The translations under genes and the position numbers were made by a program. A stretch of DNA of 37,487 nt, taken from positions 1 to 37,487 of the forward strand of contig JACRLJ010000040.1 in assembly GCA_016215105.1 (NCBI GenBank), written 5' to 3'. The stretch's first letter is position 1, and the number at the start of each line of letters is the position of its first letter. This document shows positions 17,245 through 25,277 of this stretch, one piece after another. Under the pieces are notes generated by a model, which was not told where the DNA came from, made no database searches, and saw only the letters and a list, made by a program, of their open reading frames with translations. Source of the stretch: Candidatus Hydrogenedentota bacterium. GTDB lineage: Bacteria; Hydrogenedentota; Hydrogenedentia; Hydrogenedentales; SLHB01.

Positions 17245-18606
17245 TCAGCGGACAGGCGAATACGGCGCCTGCGTGGCCTCTCTCTGCGCGCGCAGTTCCC
17301 CGAGCAGTTCATCCGTGCGATTGACCAAAAGCACTCCGTTGCGGTAGTCGAACAGGGCGTTGCCGGCCTCGTAATACCCCTCAAGCACGGCTTGCTCGGT
17401 GGCGATGTATCCCTGCAATTCGCCGTTGGCGAGGGAGATGACGAAGGTGTTCGGATGGCGACGCCTCACCTCGAGGCCGTACTCGACAAAGATTTCGCCG
17501 GGCCATGCCACGAAGGTCCAGGGACCGATACCGATGACTTGGATCTCGGCGGGTTGACATTCGTCGTAGACAGACCCGAGGCGATTGGCGGCGGCTGCCA
17601 CGGCAAGAGCCAGAGTCTCCTCGGCGCCGAACCAGTCGCACTCGGCCGTACGCACTTCCTTGGCAGCAGCGCTCTCGGCCTTCAGGCGCTGGAACCGGGC
17701 CCGGGCCGCTTCCAGCCCCGCAGCGGCTGCTTCCACGCTCGGTAGGCGCCGCGGAATGAGGTCGAGGTTGGCGTGGCAGAAGGCGATGTCGGCTCGTTTC
17801 CGGTATTTGATCGTCGGAAGAACGGCCTCGATACTTCGGCCAATGTCTTCACCCAAGGCCCGCGCCGAGGCGAAGGTGTTGTCGGCGACGACGTGCCGCG
17901 GGCTCTGGTTGCCTGCCGGACCGATGTGGTGCAGCACGGGGCAATCGGGGCCGAGCACGCGTTCCTGCAAGTACCCCCGGACCATGCCGGGAAAATCCGC
18001 CGTGATGAGGGTCGAGTCCTCGTGCAGCACCGTCGGATGGAGGCAATGAACGAGCATGCAGGCCACGTATCGGCCATCGTCGATACTGCGTACGACGAGC
18101 ACGGGAACCTCCGGGTCCGCGGGATCGGCAGGATCGTGGCGGTTGGTTCGAGTGTGGTCGGTGTGTGCGACGGCGAGCCCTAGTTGCGCCGGCACGGCCT
18201 TGCGCTGCGCATTCAGCGCCGACGCGACCATGCGCGTTTCGAGGTAAGCAAGGTATGCCGGATCCGCTTTGGGGATGGTCGGGTCCGAGGCGTTACTCAG
18301 GATGTCGACCGTCGTGGGGCCGGAATGGGTGTGCGTGGCCGAGATCAAGATATGCGATTCCGGAACTCCCGAGATTTCCGCGATCTTGCGGCGTACGCGC
18401 CGACAGAGCGCTTTGGAAACGTAAATGATGTCGTTGGCCAGGATGAGCGCTTCACAGGATCCCTCGCGCAGGTACAGGGATGACGTCAGTAATGGGTCGT
18501 GGATGCCTGTACTGTATCGCTCCCTGTGAGGGTACCCGTAGAGGAACTGCGAGTCCCGAGGTGTAATGTCCGCCACCGCGGCGCCTGCCACGAATTCTAT
18601 TTTCAT
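17245..18606 (-). CDS. Neutral/alkaline non-lysosomal ceramidase-like amidohydrolase
   Basis: 453 residues, ATG at 18606 with AAGGAG five bases upstream. GAAVADITP opens the domain. SATHTHSGP (His92, His94) and HCLHPT (His187, His190) match the zinc site of neutral ceramidases, and GPAGNQSPRH (Ser235) matches the loop with the nucleophilic Ser. It is shorter than classical ceramidases (about 650-750 residues), lacks their C-terminal Ig-like domain, and has no signal peptide, so it is probably cytoplasmic. Known members cleave the amide bond of ceramide; bacterial relatives in glycan loci have mostly unknown substrates. It sits between an orphan glycosidase and a sugar kinase, which suggests N-deacylation of a sugar or of a glycolipid product; that is inference. 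Confidence 0.88.
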   Translation of the reverse strand: MKIEFVAGAAVADITPRDSQFLYGYPHRERYSTGIHDPLLTSSLYLREGSCEALILANDIIYVSKALCRRVRRKIAEISGVPESHILISATHTHSGPTTVDILSNASDPTIPKADPAYLAYLETRMVASALNAQRKAVPAQLGLAVAHTDHTRTNRHDPADPADPEVPVLVVRSIDDGRYVACMLVHCLHPTVLHEDSTLITADFPGMVRGYLQERVLGPDCPVLHHIGPAGNQSPRHVVADNTFASARALGEDIGRSIEAVLPTIKYRKRADIAFCHANLDLIPRRLPSVEAAAAGLEAARARFQRLKAESAAAKEVRTAECDWFGAEETLALAVAAAANRLGSVYDECQPAEIQVIGIGPWTFVAWPGEIFVEYGLEVRRRHPNTFVISLANGELQGYIATEQAVLEGYYEAGNALFDYRNGVLLVNRTDELLGELRAQREATQAPYSPVR

Positions 18607-18665
18607 GTTGTCTCCTTCAGTAATTACTTCACCCGAGGCGCCTTCCTCGGAACCGCCTCACCTCG

Positions 18666-20966
18666 CTACGGCATCGGCGTTGGCATGAAGAGACGCGTCC
18701 AATCCGGCGTAATGCGTTCCAGCGCCTCGGGAATCGGACCATCCCATCCCTGAATGATACCCCGCCAGACACCAGAGGCCCCGCGCCACAAGGCCAAATC
18801 CATGCGGTCATTCAACTCAATGGCCAGATCCGGGCCGCGGAACGATTTCAGTGCTCCCCCCGCCAATGCCTCGACCTCGCCGCGCTTGCTCAGCCGCACG
18901 GCGGCGACGCCCACGGCGTCGAAGGTTACGGATCGCCCCTGAATCATAACGGTCTGCTGAATCGGGTCACCCATGACATCGTGTTCGCCCGAGGCGAGGA
19001 TGACGGTGCCGTCGATGAGTCGACACTTGCCGCTCGCCCTCGGCATCATCGATGCTGGGAAAATATCCGACCCGTGCATCGTACAGGTCGTTTGCGGCTC
19101 GACGCCAGCGCGGCCCAAGCTCTCGACGATTCTCGCCACGCACGTGGGCGGGTCCCAGGCCTCCATCTTCGCTGGCAGGGCGCCGTTTCCATCAAAGGAT
19201 TCCCCGTCAAAGCCAAGTGTCCAGTCGCCGACGCGGTACAAGGCGGTGGCGCCCGATTCGGCGGCCCCGCGCAGGAACTTCGCCAGATTAGGTCGCTCGA
19301 ACTGCGGCTGGTAGAGAATAACGGCCGAATACCGCTGAAGACCGTAGGCCACGCGGCCGTCTTCGGCAAGGCGCAATGCTCCGTTGGCAATCTCGCTGCT
19401 GGGGATGAGATCCGCGTAGTATCCCTGCTCCCACAACCCGTTCGTCAGTTCAAGGCCCGCGTCGCCCAAGCCGCCAGAAGTCCAGTTCAAGGAACGAGGG
19501 TGGCCGAAGACTACCGCCACCGGGCAATCGATGGGCGTCTTGGAGACGTAGTTCAGCAACCGCACGCGGCAATCGGCTTCGAGGAGGCGGCCGGAGAGGA
19601 GTGAGGTGGTGAACTTGTCCCATGGGTGAGGGAAGAGAGGGTGGAAATTCATCCGGCCCCCGCCGAGGACGTGCCGCCACAGGTCTGATTCATAGGCTGC
19701 GACGGTGGGATCATAATATTGATTGTACCAAACGGGGCTGCCCCATTTCTTGGCGAGGGCGGTGCGTACGCAGAAGGGTGTGCTCTCGTCGGTCTGAGCA
19801 AGGTCACGTCTGGCAACCCACCAATCGAGACCGTTCTTGAAAACCTCTTTCGCGCAGATAGCGGGGTACCACGTGGCATGCGTAGCCACAACCGCCTCGG
19901 GGCCGAAAACCTCTTTGACCGAGTCGTAGAAGCACGCCTCGATCTCACCATTCCGTTGCCAGAACATTTCTAAGTAGTGGTTGATGGCGGTCGTGCGCTC
20001 GGCCTCGCGGCCGGCCTCGCCGCGCGACATGAGCAGCAGGTCTCGGGTCAAGTCCCGGTTGGGCAGCCGCTTGGCGTAGGCATCGGCCATGAAGTGAGAG
20101 AACCATAGATCGTCCGTGCGCGCTTCAGGACGGCCGGGGAAGCCCCACTCGTCCTTGCAGCCCCCTGCCAGCGGCACGTCGGCATAGCTGCGCATGATCT
20201 CGCGCTCGAATTCAGCCACATGAGGGCTGAACACATCGGGTGTGAAGAGGCCGAAGGCCGCCAGCACACACGCCATCCGCCGAGAGTCCTGAGCGGCGCA
20301 GGTCACGGCGACCTTGAGGCCCTTCGGCGTGGACTCGACGACGCGGCACCGGCCGGTGATCTCGATAACGGAGTTCGGCTGAACTCCACCAGGACCCAAC
20401 TCGTACGAATACACGGCGAGTAGTCGTTGCGAAATGACGTCGTAGCCGCGCGCGCGAAAGGTGTAGTGATCGCCCAGCGGCAGCGCATCGATGAACAGGA
20501 TCGTCTCGCCCGAATCTTGGAGGGGCGTCTCCCGCAGCCGTACGAGTTCCTGGTGCTCCCCGGGGTAACGGTCCGTAAAGGCTTGGCGGGCAAGCCGGAC
20601 GTCGAAATCCAGGACCAGATACATGCCGCGGGCGCGCGCATACAGCGCGGCTGCCTTGAGCTGGTCGTGGACCTTCGGGTCCGTGATCTCGACGGGATGG
20701 CGGATGCTTGTAGTCAGCAGGCGGTATCCGGAGTGTTTCGAATGGAGATCGACAAAGCGCTTGTACCCATCCGGTTCGAATTCCTCGCCCGTCCAAAACC
20801 AACTCCCAATACCAGGCCAGGGTTTGGTGATCACGCTGCCGGAAGTAGGAATCCAATCGCCCTCGTAGGCCCTTGTTGCGTAGTCGTCGGCCGTTGCGCT
20901 CATCAAGTACCCTCCCGCAAGAAACAGACCGAGCAACCCTAGCGCCACCGTGGTCCTTGAACGCAT
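18666..20966 (-). CDS. Large secreted TIM-barrel protein, probable glycosidase of unknown family
   Basis: 766 residues from the ATG at 20966, with GGAGGG upstream; the frame is open to 21095 but that extension lacks a ribosome site. A signal peptide is visible (VALGLLGLFLAGGYLMSATA). Residues 60-135 start a barrel (YRLLTTSIRH, MYLVLDFDVR). A beta-rich insertion occupies about 140-225. GGCKDEWGFPG at 268-278 offers Glu273 as an acid/base candidate. A later segment, VVATHATWYPA and SPVWYNQYYDP, continues the barrel, and a GATase-like domain with YSAVILYQPQFER precedes a small C-terminal sandwich. The architecture recalls GH42-type beta-galactosidases, but no family signature is certain. It is the first gene of the operon with the ceramidase-like protein and the kinase. 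Confidence 0.7.
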   Translation of the reverse strand: MRSRTTVALGLLGLFLAGGYLMSATADDYATRAYEGDWIPTSGSVITKPWPGIGSWFWTGEEFEPDGYKRFVDLHSKHSGYRLLTTSIRHPVEITDPKVHDQLKAAALYARARGMYLVLDFDVRLARQAFTDRYPGEHQELVRLRETPLQDSGETILFIDALPLGDHYTFRARGYDVISQRLLAVYSYELGPGGVQPNSVIEITGRCRVVESTPKGLKVAVTCAAQDSRRMACVLAAFGLFTPDVFSPHVAEFEREIMRSYADVPLAGGCKDEWGFPGRPEARTDDLWFSHFMADAYAKRLPNRDLTRDLLLMSRGEAGREAERTTAINHYLEMFWQRNGEIEACFYDSVKEVFGPEAVVATHATWYPAICAKEVFKNGLDWWVARRDLAQTDESTPFCVRTALAKKWGSPVWYNQYYDPTVAAYESDLWRHVLGGGRMNFHPLFPHPWDKFTTSLLSGRLLEADCRVRLLNYVSKTPIDCPVAVVFGHPRSLNWTSGGLGDAGLELTNGLWEQGYYADLIPSSEIANGALRLAEDGRVAYGLQRYSAVILYQPQFERPNLAKFLRGAAESGATALYRVGDWTLGFDGESFDGNGALPAKMEAWDPPTCVARIVESLGRAGVEPQTTCTMHGSDIFPASMMPRASGKCRLIDGTVILASGEHDVMGDPIQQTVMIQGRSVTFDAVGVAAVRLSKRGEVEALAGGALKSFRGPDLAIELNDRMDLALWRGASGVWRGIIQGWDGPIPEALERITPDWTRLFMPTPMP

Positions 20967-21087
20967 CCCAGAGCCCTCCAGAAAGGCTGCTAGAGTTTCT
21001 TCTAGGCGGCAGCCGTGCTTCAGCCGCCGTCCAGGCCATTCCGCCGTGCTCCATGAGCAGGCAGACCATTTCGAGAACCCACAAGAG

Positions 21088-21115
21088 ATTATCATGTTAG
21101 AATGTGTTAAGTAAA
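21088..21115 (-). promoter_or_regulatory. Predicted promoter of the 21.0-15.8 kb operon
   Basis: On the minus strand TTTACT (21115-21110) and GATAAT (21093-21088) are separated by 16 bp. The start site would fall near 21081, about 115 bases before the ATG. Confidence 0.4.
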
Positions 21116-21476
21116 GTTAAAAAACGACAGCCTCTGTACCTAATGATACAACGAGCGCGAACGTTGTTAGCTGCAGTTCTCGCACGCCACGCGGCATTGA
21201 GAAGTGCCAAAGGCCTTGACAGAGGTACTGGATGAATGCCGACCCGCTTCCGTCATGAAGAGACTTTTCGAGCGAGATCGGCCAAGAGGTGAATCCTCTT
21301 AACGGTCCTCTTATATCATTATACGTGAATGCTTTATGTCTTGTGTCCGTGTTATCCAATGCCCCAGATTGCTCATGCCGGATGGTTGGCTGGGGCGCTT
21401 TTCATCTCCGGCCCCAGTCTTGAGCTTCGTGGGAGAGGCTGGCGAGAAAGGGGGCGATACGAAACGAGGAAGAGGG

Positions 21477-21505
21477 TTGACAAGAAACAATATCTGTGGT
21501 AGTTT
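21477..21505 (+). promoter_or_regulatory. Predicted promoter of the pseudopilin gene
   Basis: A consensus -35 box TTGACA at 21477-21482 is followed after 17 bp by TAGTTT at 21500-21505, a modest -10 box. Confidence 0.45.
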
Positions 21506-21666
21506 ATGTTCGCAATAAACCGTAATAAACGAATTGAATCAGGTTAGGACGCGAGGGAAGCTGGGGTGTCACAGTGGCAAACTGGGCCGCGTTCCATGCT
21601 ATCGTTCAACCAAGGCTGTCTTGGTTCGTGGGGCTCTCATTCAAGAAAGAACGGAGGATTCGGATC

Positions 21667-22737
21667 ATGAAACGGAAAGGCTTTACGCTGATCGAGTTAT
21701 TGGTCGTTATTGCCATTATCGGCATTCTGGCGGCCATCTTGTTGCCGGCCCTCGCCCGGGCAAGAGAATCGGCCCGTCGCGCGTCCTGCCAGAACAATCT
21801 CAAGCAGTTCGGGATCATCTTCAAGATGTTCGCGAACGAAAACAAAGAGAAGTTTCCGGATTCGATACAATACGTTCCTTGGAGCTTGTACTACCTGATG
21901 GGTTTCAACGGCGCGCAGCTATACCCTGAATACTGGACGGACCCTGCTATTGCGCGTTGTCCGTCGGACGCAGGTGGTGACAGGTACGCGGAAATCTTCG
22001 GCATGGAGCAAGACTTCCCCGCCCAGATCAGCCGCATCAGCAAGTCCACGACCGGCGACCCCGCGATGAAGAAGATCTGCCTCGACTACAAACTCTCCAT
22101 GCCTATCTCGTACTGCTACTACCCCTATTTGGGCCAGACCATGTCGCAGATGTGCGACGTGGTTTACGGGCTGTTCCTTGACGCCCTGCCCGCTTACAGC
22201 CGCGTTGGTACTACGGTCGAGTCCATCACGGGCGCGCAACTGGCGCCGGTGGATGTCTCTTGCGGTGTCGCCCCGGTTGACAACCCGACGGTCGGCGGCG
22301 GGCCTTACTCGGCCCTGAGCCCTGTAAAATCGTGGTACGGCCCGTACGGCTTCAAGGACGACGACGGCGTCACCGTTCTGCCGCTGACCTACCAGCGCCT
22401 CAAGGAAGGCATCGAGCGATTCCTCATCACGGACATCAACAATCCCGCAGGGTCCGCCGCGGCCCAGAGTACGCTGTTCATCATGTGGGACGCTTACTCG
22501 CAGGGCACTACCCTCAACACCGGCGCCTTAGGTGACAACGGCATTCCGCGCTTCAACCACGTCCCCGGCGGATCGAACGTGCTCTACATGGACGGACACG
22601 CTGAGTTCGTGAAGCTCAACGCCAAGAACCCTTGCAAGGTGACAGGCCTGCCGAGCACGTCGCTGGCTGGGTTCCCGAATGCCAGCGTAGGCACGTTCCT
22701 CTTCTGGGAACTCGGATTCTGGGGCGGTCAAGGCTGA
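21667..22737 (+). CDS. DUF1559-type pseudopilin (prepilin cleavage/methylation domain)
   Basis: 356 residues from the ATG at 21667, with GGAGG nine bases upstream; the frame is open back to 21574 but the class III signal fixes the start. The signal is MKRKG, cut before FTLIE, with Glu at +5 of the mature protein and a hydrophobic helix ([19 protein letters not shown]), followed by [19 protein letters not shown] as in DUF1559 proteins. The C-terminal part has [19 protein letters not shown], a one-residue-longer form of the H-x9-DG motif. Such proteins are processed by a prepilin peptidase and are abundant in PVC and related phyla, perhaps in secretion or surface assembly. It is a single-gene unit with its own promoter and terminator. 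A relic of a related gene lies at 33.3 kb. Confidence 0.93.
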   Translation: MKRKGFTLIELLVVIAIIGILAAILLPALARARESARRASCQNNLKQFGIIFKMFANENKEKFPDSIQYVPWSLYYLMGFNGAQLYPEYWTDPAIARCPSDAGGDRYAEIFGMEQDFPAQISRISKSTTGDPAMKKICLDYKLSMPISYCYYPYLGQTMSQMCDVVYGLFLDALPAYSRVGTTVESITGAQLAPVDVSCGVAPVDNPTVGGGPYSALSPVKSWYGPYGFKDDDGVTVLPLTYQRLKEGIERFLITDINNPAGSAAAQSTLFIMWDAYSQGTTLNTGALGDNGIPRFNHVPGGSNVLYMDGHAEFVKLNAKNPCKVTGLPSTSLAGFPNASVGTFLFWELGFWGGQG

Positions 22738-22772
22738 ACCAAAGGCGAACTGGCACAGCGATGGAAGCATGT

Positions 22773-22811
22773 GGCGCCCGCGGCGATGGTCACGCGTCGT
22801 GGGCGCCTTTT
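22773..22811 (+). terminator. Rho-independent terminator of the pseudopilin gene
   Basis: A 13-bp stem (GGCGCCCGCGGCG with CGTCGTGGGCGCC, two G-T pairs) closes a nine-base loop and is followed by TTTT. It starts 36 bp after the stop codon. Confidence 0.8.
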
Positions 22812-23018
22812 CATGCGGCCTGGCGCAACCCCCTCGCGCGCGGCGCGGCTTGGGTGAGGTCGGGAGCACACGAGGTCTCAGTGGGAAATGGAACCTACAT
22901 GAGACACCACCGAGCCTGCTGAATGGTACTGGAGTTGATCAGCATGAATCTAGGACTCAAGCCAGAAAACCGGTTATTTGGCGCGGCGCGGCCAGAAAGC
23001 GTCTGTAAGACATTTAGC

Positions 23019-23030
23019 GCCAGTACTGGC
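23019..23030. promoter_or_regulatory. 12-bp palindrome, candidate operator
   Basis: GCCAGTACTGGC is a perfect palindrome about 94 bp before the start of the 23.1-kb gene cluster. It may bind a regulator of that cluster. Confidence 0.3.
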
Positions 23031-23123
23031 TCTTGCAGAGTTCTGCTATACGGAGGCGTTCTGACCGCGCCTCCAGGACGGGATTCGGATTGGGTTGACC
23101 GCGCAGGCAACAGGAGGTAGGTC

Positions 23124-25193
23124 ATGAGTAGGTTTCCAGCGTGCCTGGCGATAGCCTGCGTGGTGTTGGCGGCGGTCCATCAGGCCGCGGTAGGAGAGGA
23201 TACCTTGCCCGTCACTCAGCGTGCCGCAATTCTGGTGGTCATCGACGAGGGTTCATCAGAAGTAGAGCGGACGATTGCCGACGCCTTCGCCCGTAGGCTT
23301 CACGCGCGCAGCGCCGCCGTCGCCACGGTCATGGCCGCTGGCGAGGCCGGGCGACTGGACCTATCGGCCGCTGGCGCCAACGGGCTGGTTGTGCGGACTG
23401 GCGTGGTGGGTCGCGGCGGGCAGACCGACCGCTTAATCAAAGAGCTTGGCGTCACGGCGTCGGAGAAGCCGGAGGGCTACACCCTCGACGTACGTCGGGC
23501 CCGGCCTGAAACGTTGCAGAAGTTCCCGATGGCGTCGTGGGAGGCGCTGGTCGCCGGGCACGACGCGCGCGGCATGCTTTACGGGCTTGGTAAGCTGCTG
23601 TGCGTGGCGGACTACGGCCCGGGTGGCGTCACGGTAAAGCCGTCCTCGCTTACGGATGCCCCTGCGATCACCCAGAGGGGCGCCTATTTCGCTTCCCACT
23701 TCAATAACTTCTACGAGCGGGCCCCCGTCGACGAAATCGAAAGCTACGTCGACGACTTGGCCTTTTGGGGCTTCAATCATATCTGGACTTGGTTCGACAT
23801 GAATTGGTACCCGGAGGATTTCGACAAGGCCCCGAACAGCCGCGGGATGCAGTTGCTCGATCGGGTTCGCCGGATTAACCAGCGCGCCACCGGTCTTGGT
23901 CTCACGACCGGCCTCATCGGGATTGCCAACGAAGGTTTCAAGAAGCAGCCGCCCAAAGAACTACTGGCCGACATGTCGGAAAAGCGCGGTGGCTACTACC
24001 CTGACAGCACGATATGCCCCAGCAAGCCGGGGGGTATGGACCTAATTCTGAAGAACCGGCGGAAGGTTCTCGAATTGGTCGGGCCCATCGGCATCTTCAT
24101 CGCCTGGCCCTTCGATCAGGGCAGTTGCGGCTGTTCGCAGTGCAAGCCGTGGGCGGCGAAGTTCCTGGCCATTTGCCCCGAGATCGCGCGGGAGGTCAAG
24201 CGCGCCGATCCGAACGCGCAGTTCTACGTGTCAACGTGGCTGTTCAACGACGAGGAGATGAAGCAGGTCCGGGCGCTGATGGACTCGGGCGCCGACTGGC
24301 TCGGGGGCGTCGTGACCGATACGACCTGGCCGGGCCGGTTTGATCCGCCCGCTCGGTTCGCCCGGTTCGTGTTCCCCGAGATAAGCATGTCCGGCAGCCT
24401 GTTTACGGGCTACGGCGGCTCGGGGGCCAACCCCATGCCGCACAAGTTCGTGGAAGAAGCCCGGCAAGCCGCGAAGCACGGGTACGGCGCGGCCCTATAC
24501 TCCGAAGGCATCTACGAAGACCTCAACAAGGTCACGTGGGCGTGCGCCCTGTGGGACCCCAAGCGTACCGCCGAAGACATCGTGCAGGAGTATGCGAGGT
24601 TCTACTTTGGGCGCGAGCATCTCAAGGATTGGACCGACCTGATCCTGGGCCTCGAGGCGACCTGGCCGCCCGAGAACTTGCCGGCCACCAAGCCCGGCGC
24701 CGTTGACACGCTCTATGCGTCCGCGGAGCGTTTGGAGAAGGTGTTGCCGGCCGATCCGGCGAGTCACGTGCGTTGGCGATACTTGAGAGATCGCGCCGAG
24801 ATGGACTGCAAAATGCTGCGTATCGGATCGGACGCGGAGCTGCTTGGGCAGGCCAAGCACGTTTTGGACGAGACCGGGTACACGCAGGACTTCGATCGGC
24901 TACGGCATGAACTGCGGCAATTCCGCGTGCAGGTTGTGAAACGTGCGGACGCCCTCAAAGACCTGTTCCAGACGCACTGGGCTTACCTCGAGCGGGCGCA
25001 TCTGGAACGCTCGACAGGTCTCGTCATCACACCGCCGGCCTTCATTGGCCAGCGGGACTGGGATGCGTTACCGGGAATGCTGGACCGCGCCTTGGCCGAA
25101 ACCGATAACGAAGCCATGCGCAAGACCCTCCTCAGCGGGTTCAAGGAGTGGTTCTGGCACAACAATATCACGATTGACTTCTTGTTCCTCTGA
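23124..25193 (+). CDS. Secreted glycoside hydrolase-like protein (GH20/GH67-type N-domain plus TIM barrel)
   Basis: 689 residues, ATG at 23124 with AGGAGGT five bases upstream. The signal peptide is FPACLAIACVVLAAVHQAAVG. Residues 30-165 resemble the N-terminal domain of GH20 and GH67 enzymes: EGYTLDV, then AGHDARGMLYGLGKLL. The barrel follows from RGAYFASHFNNFYE, with LAFWGFNHIWTWFDMNW, GIFIAWPFDQGSCGCSQCKPW (three Cys in a short loop, possibly a metal or disulfide site) and FYVSTWLFNDEEM. A helical C-terminal region of about 170 residues completes the protein. The catalytic residues cannot be named. The next gene starts 84 bp downstream with its own ribosome site, so this is probably the first gene of an operon of secreted glycan-active proteins. 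Confidence 0.75.
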   Translation: MSRFPACLAIACVVLAAVHQAAVGEDTLPVTQRAAILVVIDEGSSEVERTIADAFARRLHARSAAVATVMAAGEAGRLDLSAAGANGLVVRTGVVGRGGQTDRLIKELGVTASEKPEGYTLDVRRARPETLQKFPMASWEALVAGHDARGMLYGLGKLLCVADYGPGGVTVKPSSLTDAPAITQRGAYFASHFNNFYERAPVDEIESYVDDLAFWGFNHIWTWFDMNWYPEDFDKAPNSRGMQLLDRVRRINQRATGLGLTTGLIGIANEGFKKQPPKELLADMSEKRGGYYPDSTICPSKPGGMDLILKNRRKVLELVGPIGIFIAWPFDQGSCGCSQCKPWAAKFLAICPEIAREVKRADPNAQFYVSTWLFNDEEMKQVRALMDSGADWLGGVVTDTTWPGRFDPPARFARFVFPEISMSGSLFTGYGGSGANPMPHKFVEEARQAAKHGYGAALYSEGIYEDLNKVTWACALWDPKRTAEDIVQEYARFYFGREHLKDWTDLILGLEATWPPENLPATKPGAVDTLYASAERLEKVLPADPASHVRWRYLRDRAEMDCKMLRIGSDAELLGQAKHVLDETGYTQDFDRLRHELRQFRVQVVKRADALKDLFQTHWAYLERAHLERSTGLVITPPAFIGQRDWDALPGMLDRALAETDNEAMRKTLLSGFKEWFWHNNITIDFLFL

Positions 25194-25277
25194 GAACGCC
25201 ACAATGAAAATGTGAGGTCCGACCGAGGCTGCGGACACGTCGGCTACGCCGATGCGCCTTGCTAACGGAGAGCAAAT

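Larger units (their letters stand above)
20967..21666. other. Divergent intergenic region before the pseudopilin gene
   Basis: About 700 bp without a gene. It holds the predicted minus-strand promoter at 21088-21115, an AT-rich stretch near 21300-21360, and the predicted plus-strand promoter at 21477-21505. A 5' leader of about 155 bases would precede the pseudopilin ATG. No RNA gene was recognised. Confidence 0.5.
22738..23123. other. Intergenic region with terminator and palindrome
   Basis: 386 bp between the pseudopilin and the next gene. The first part holds the terminator at 22773-22811. The rest has the palindrome at 23019-23030 and, just before the next ATG, a full AGGAGGT ribosome site. 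No gene was seen. Confidence 0.5.
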
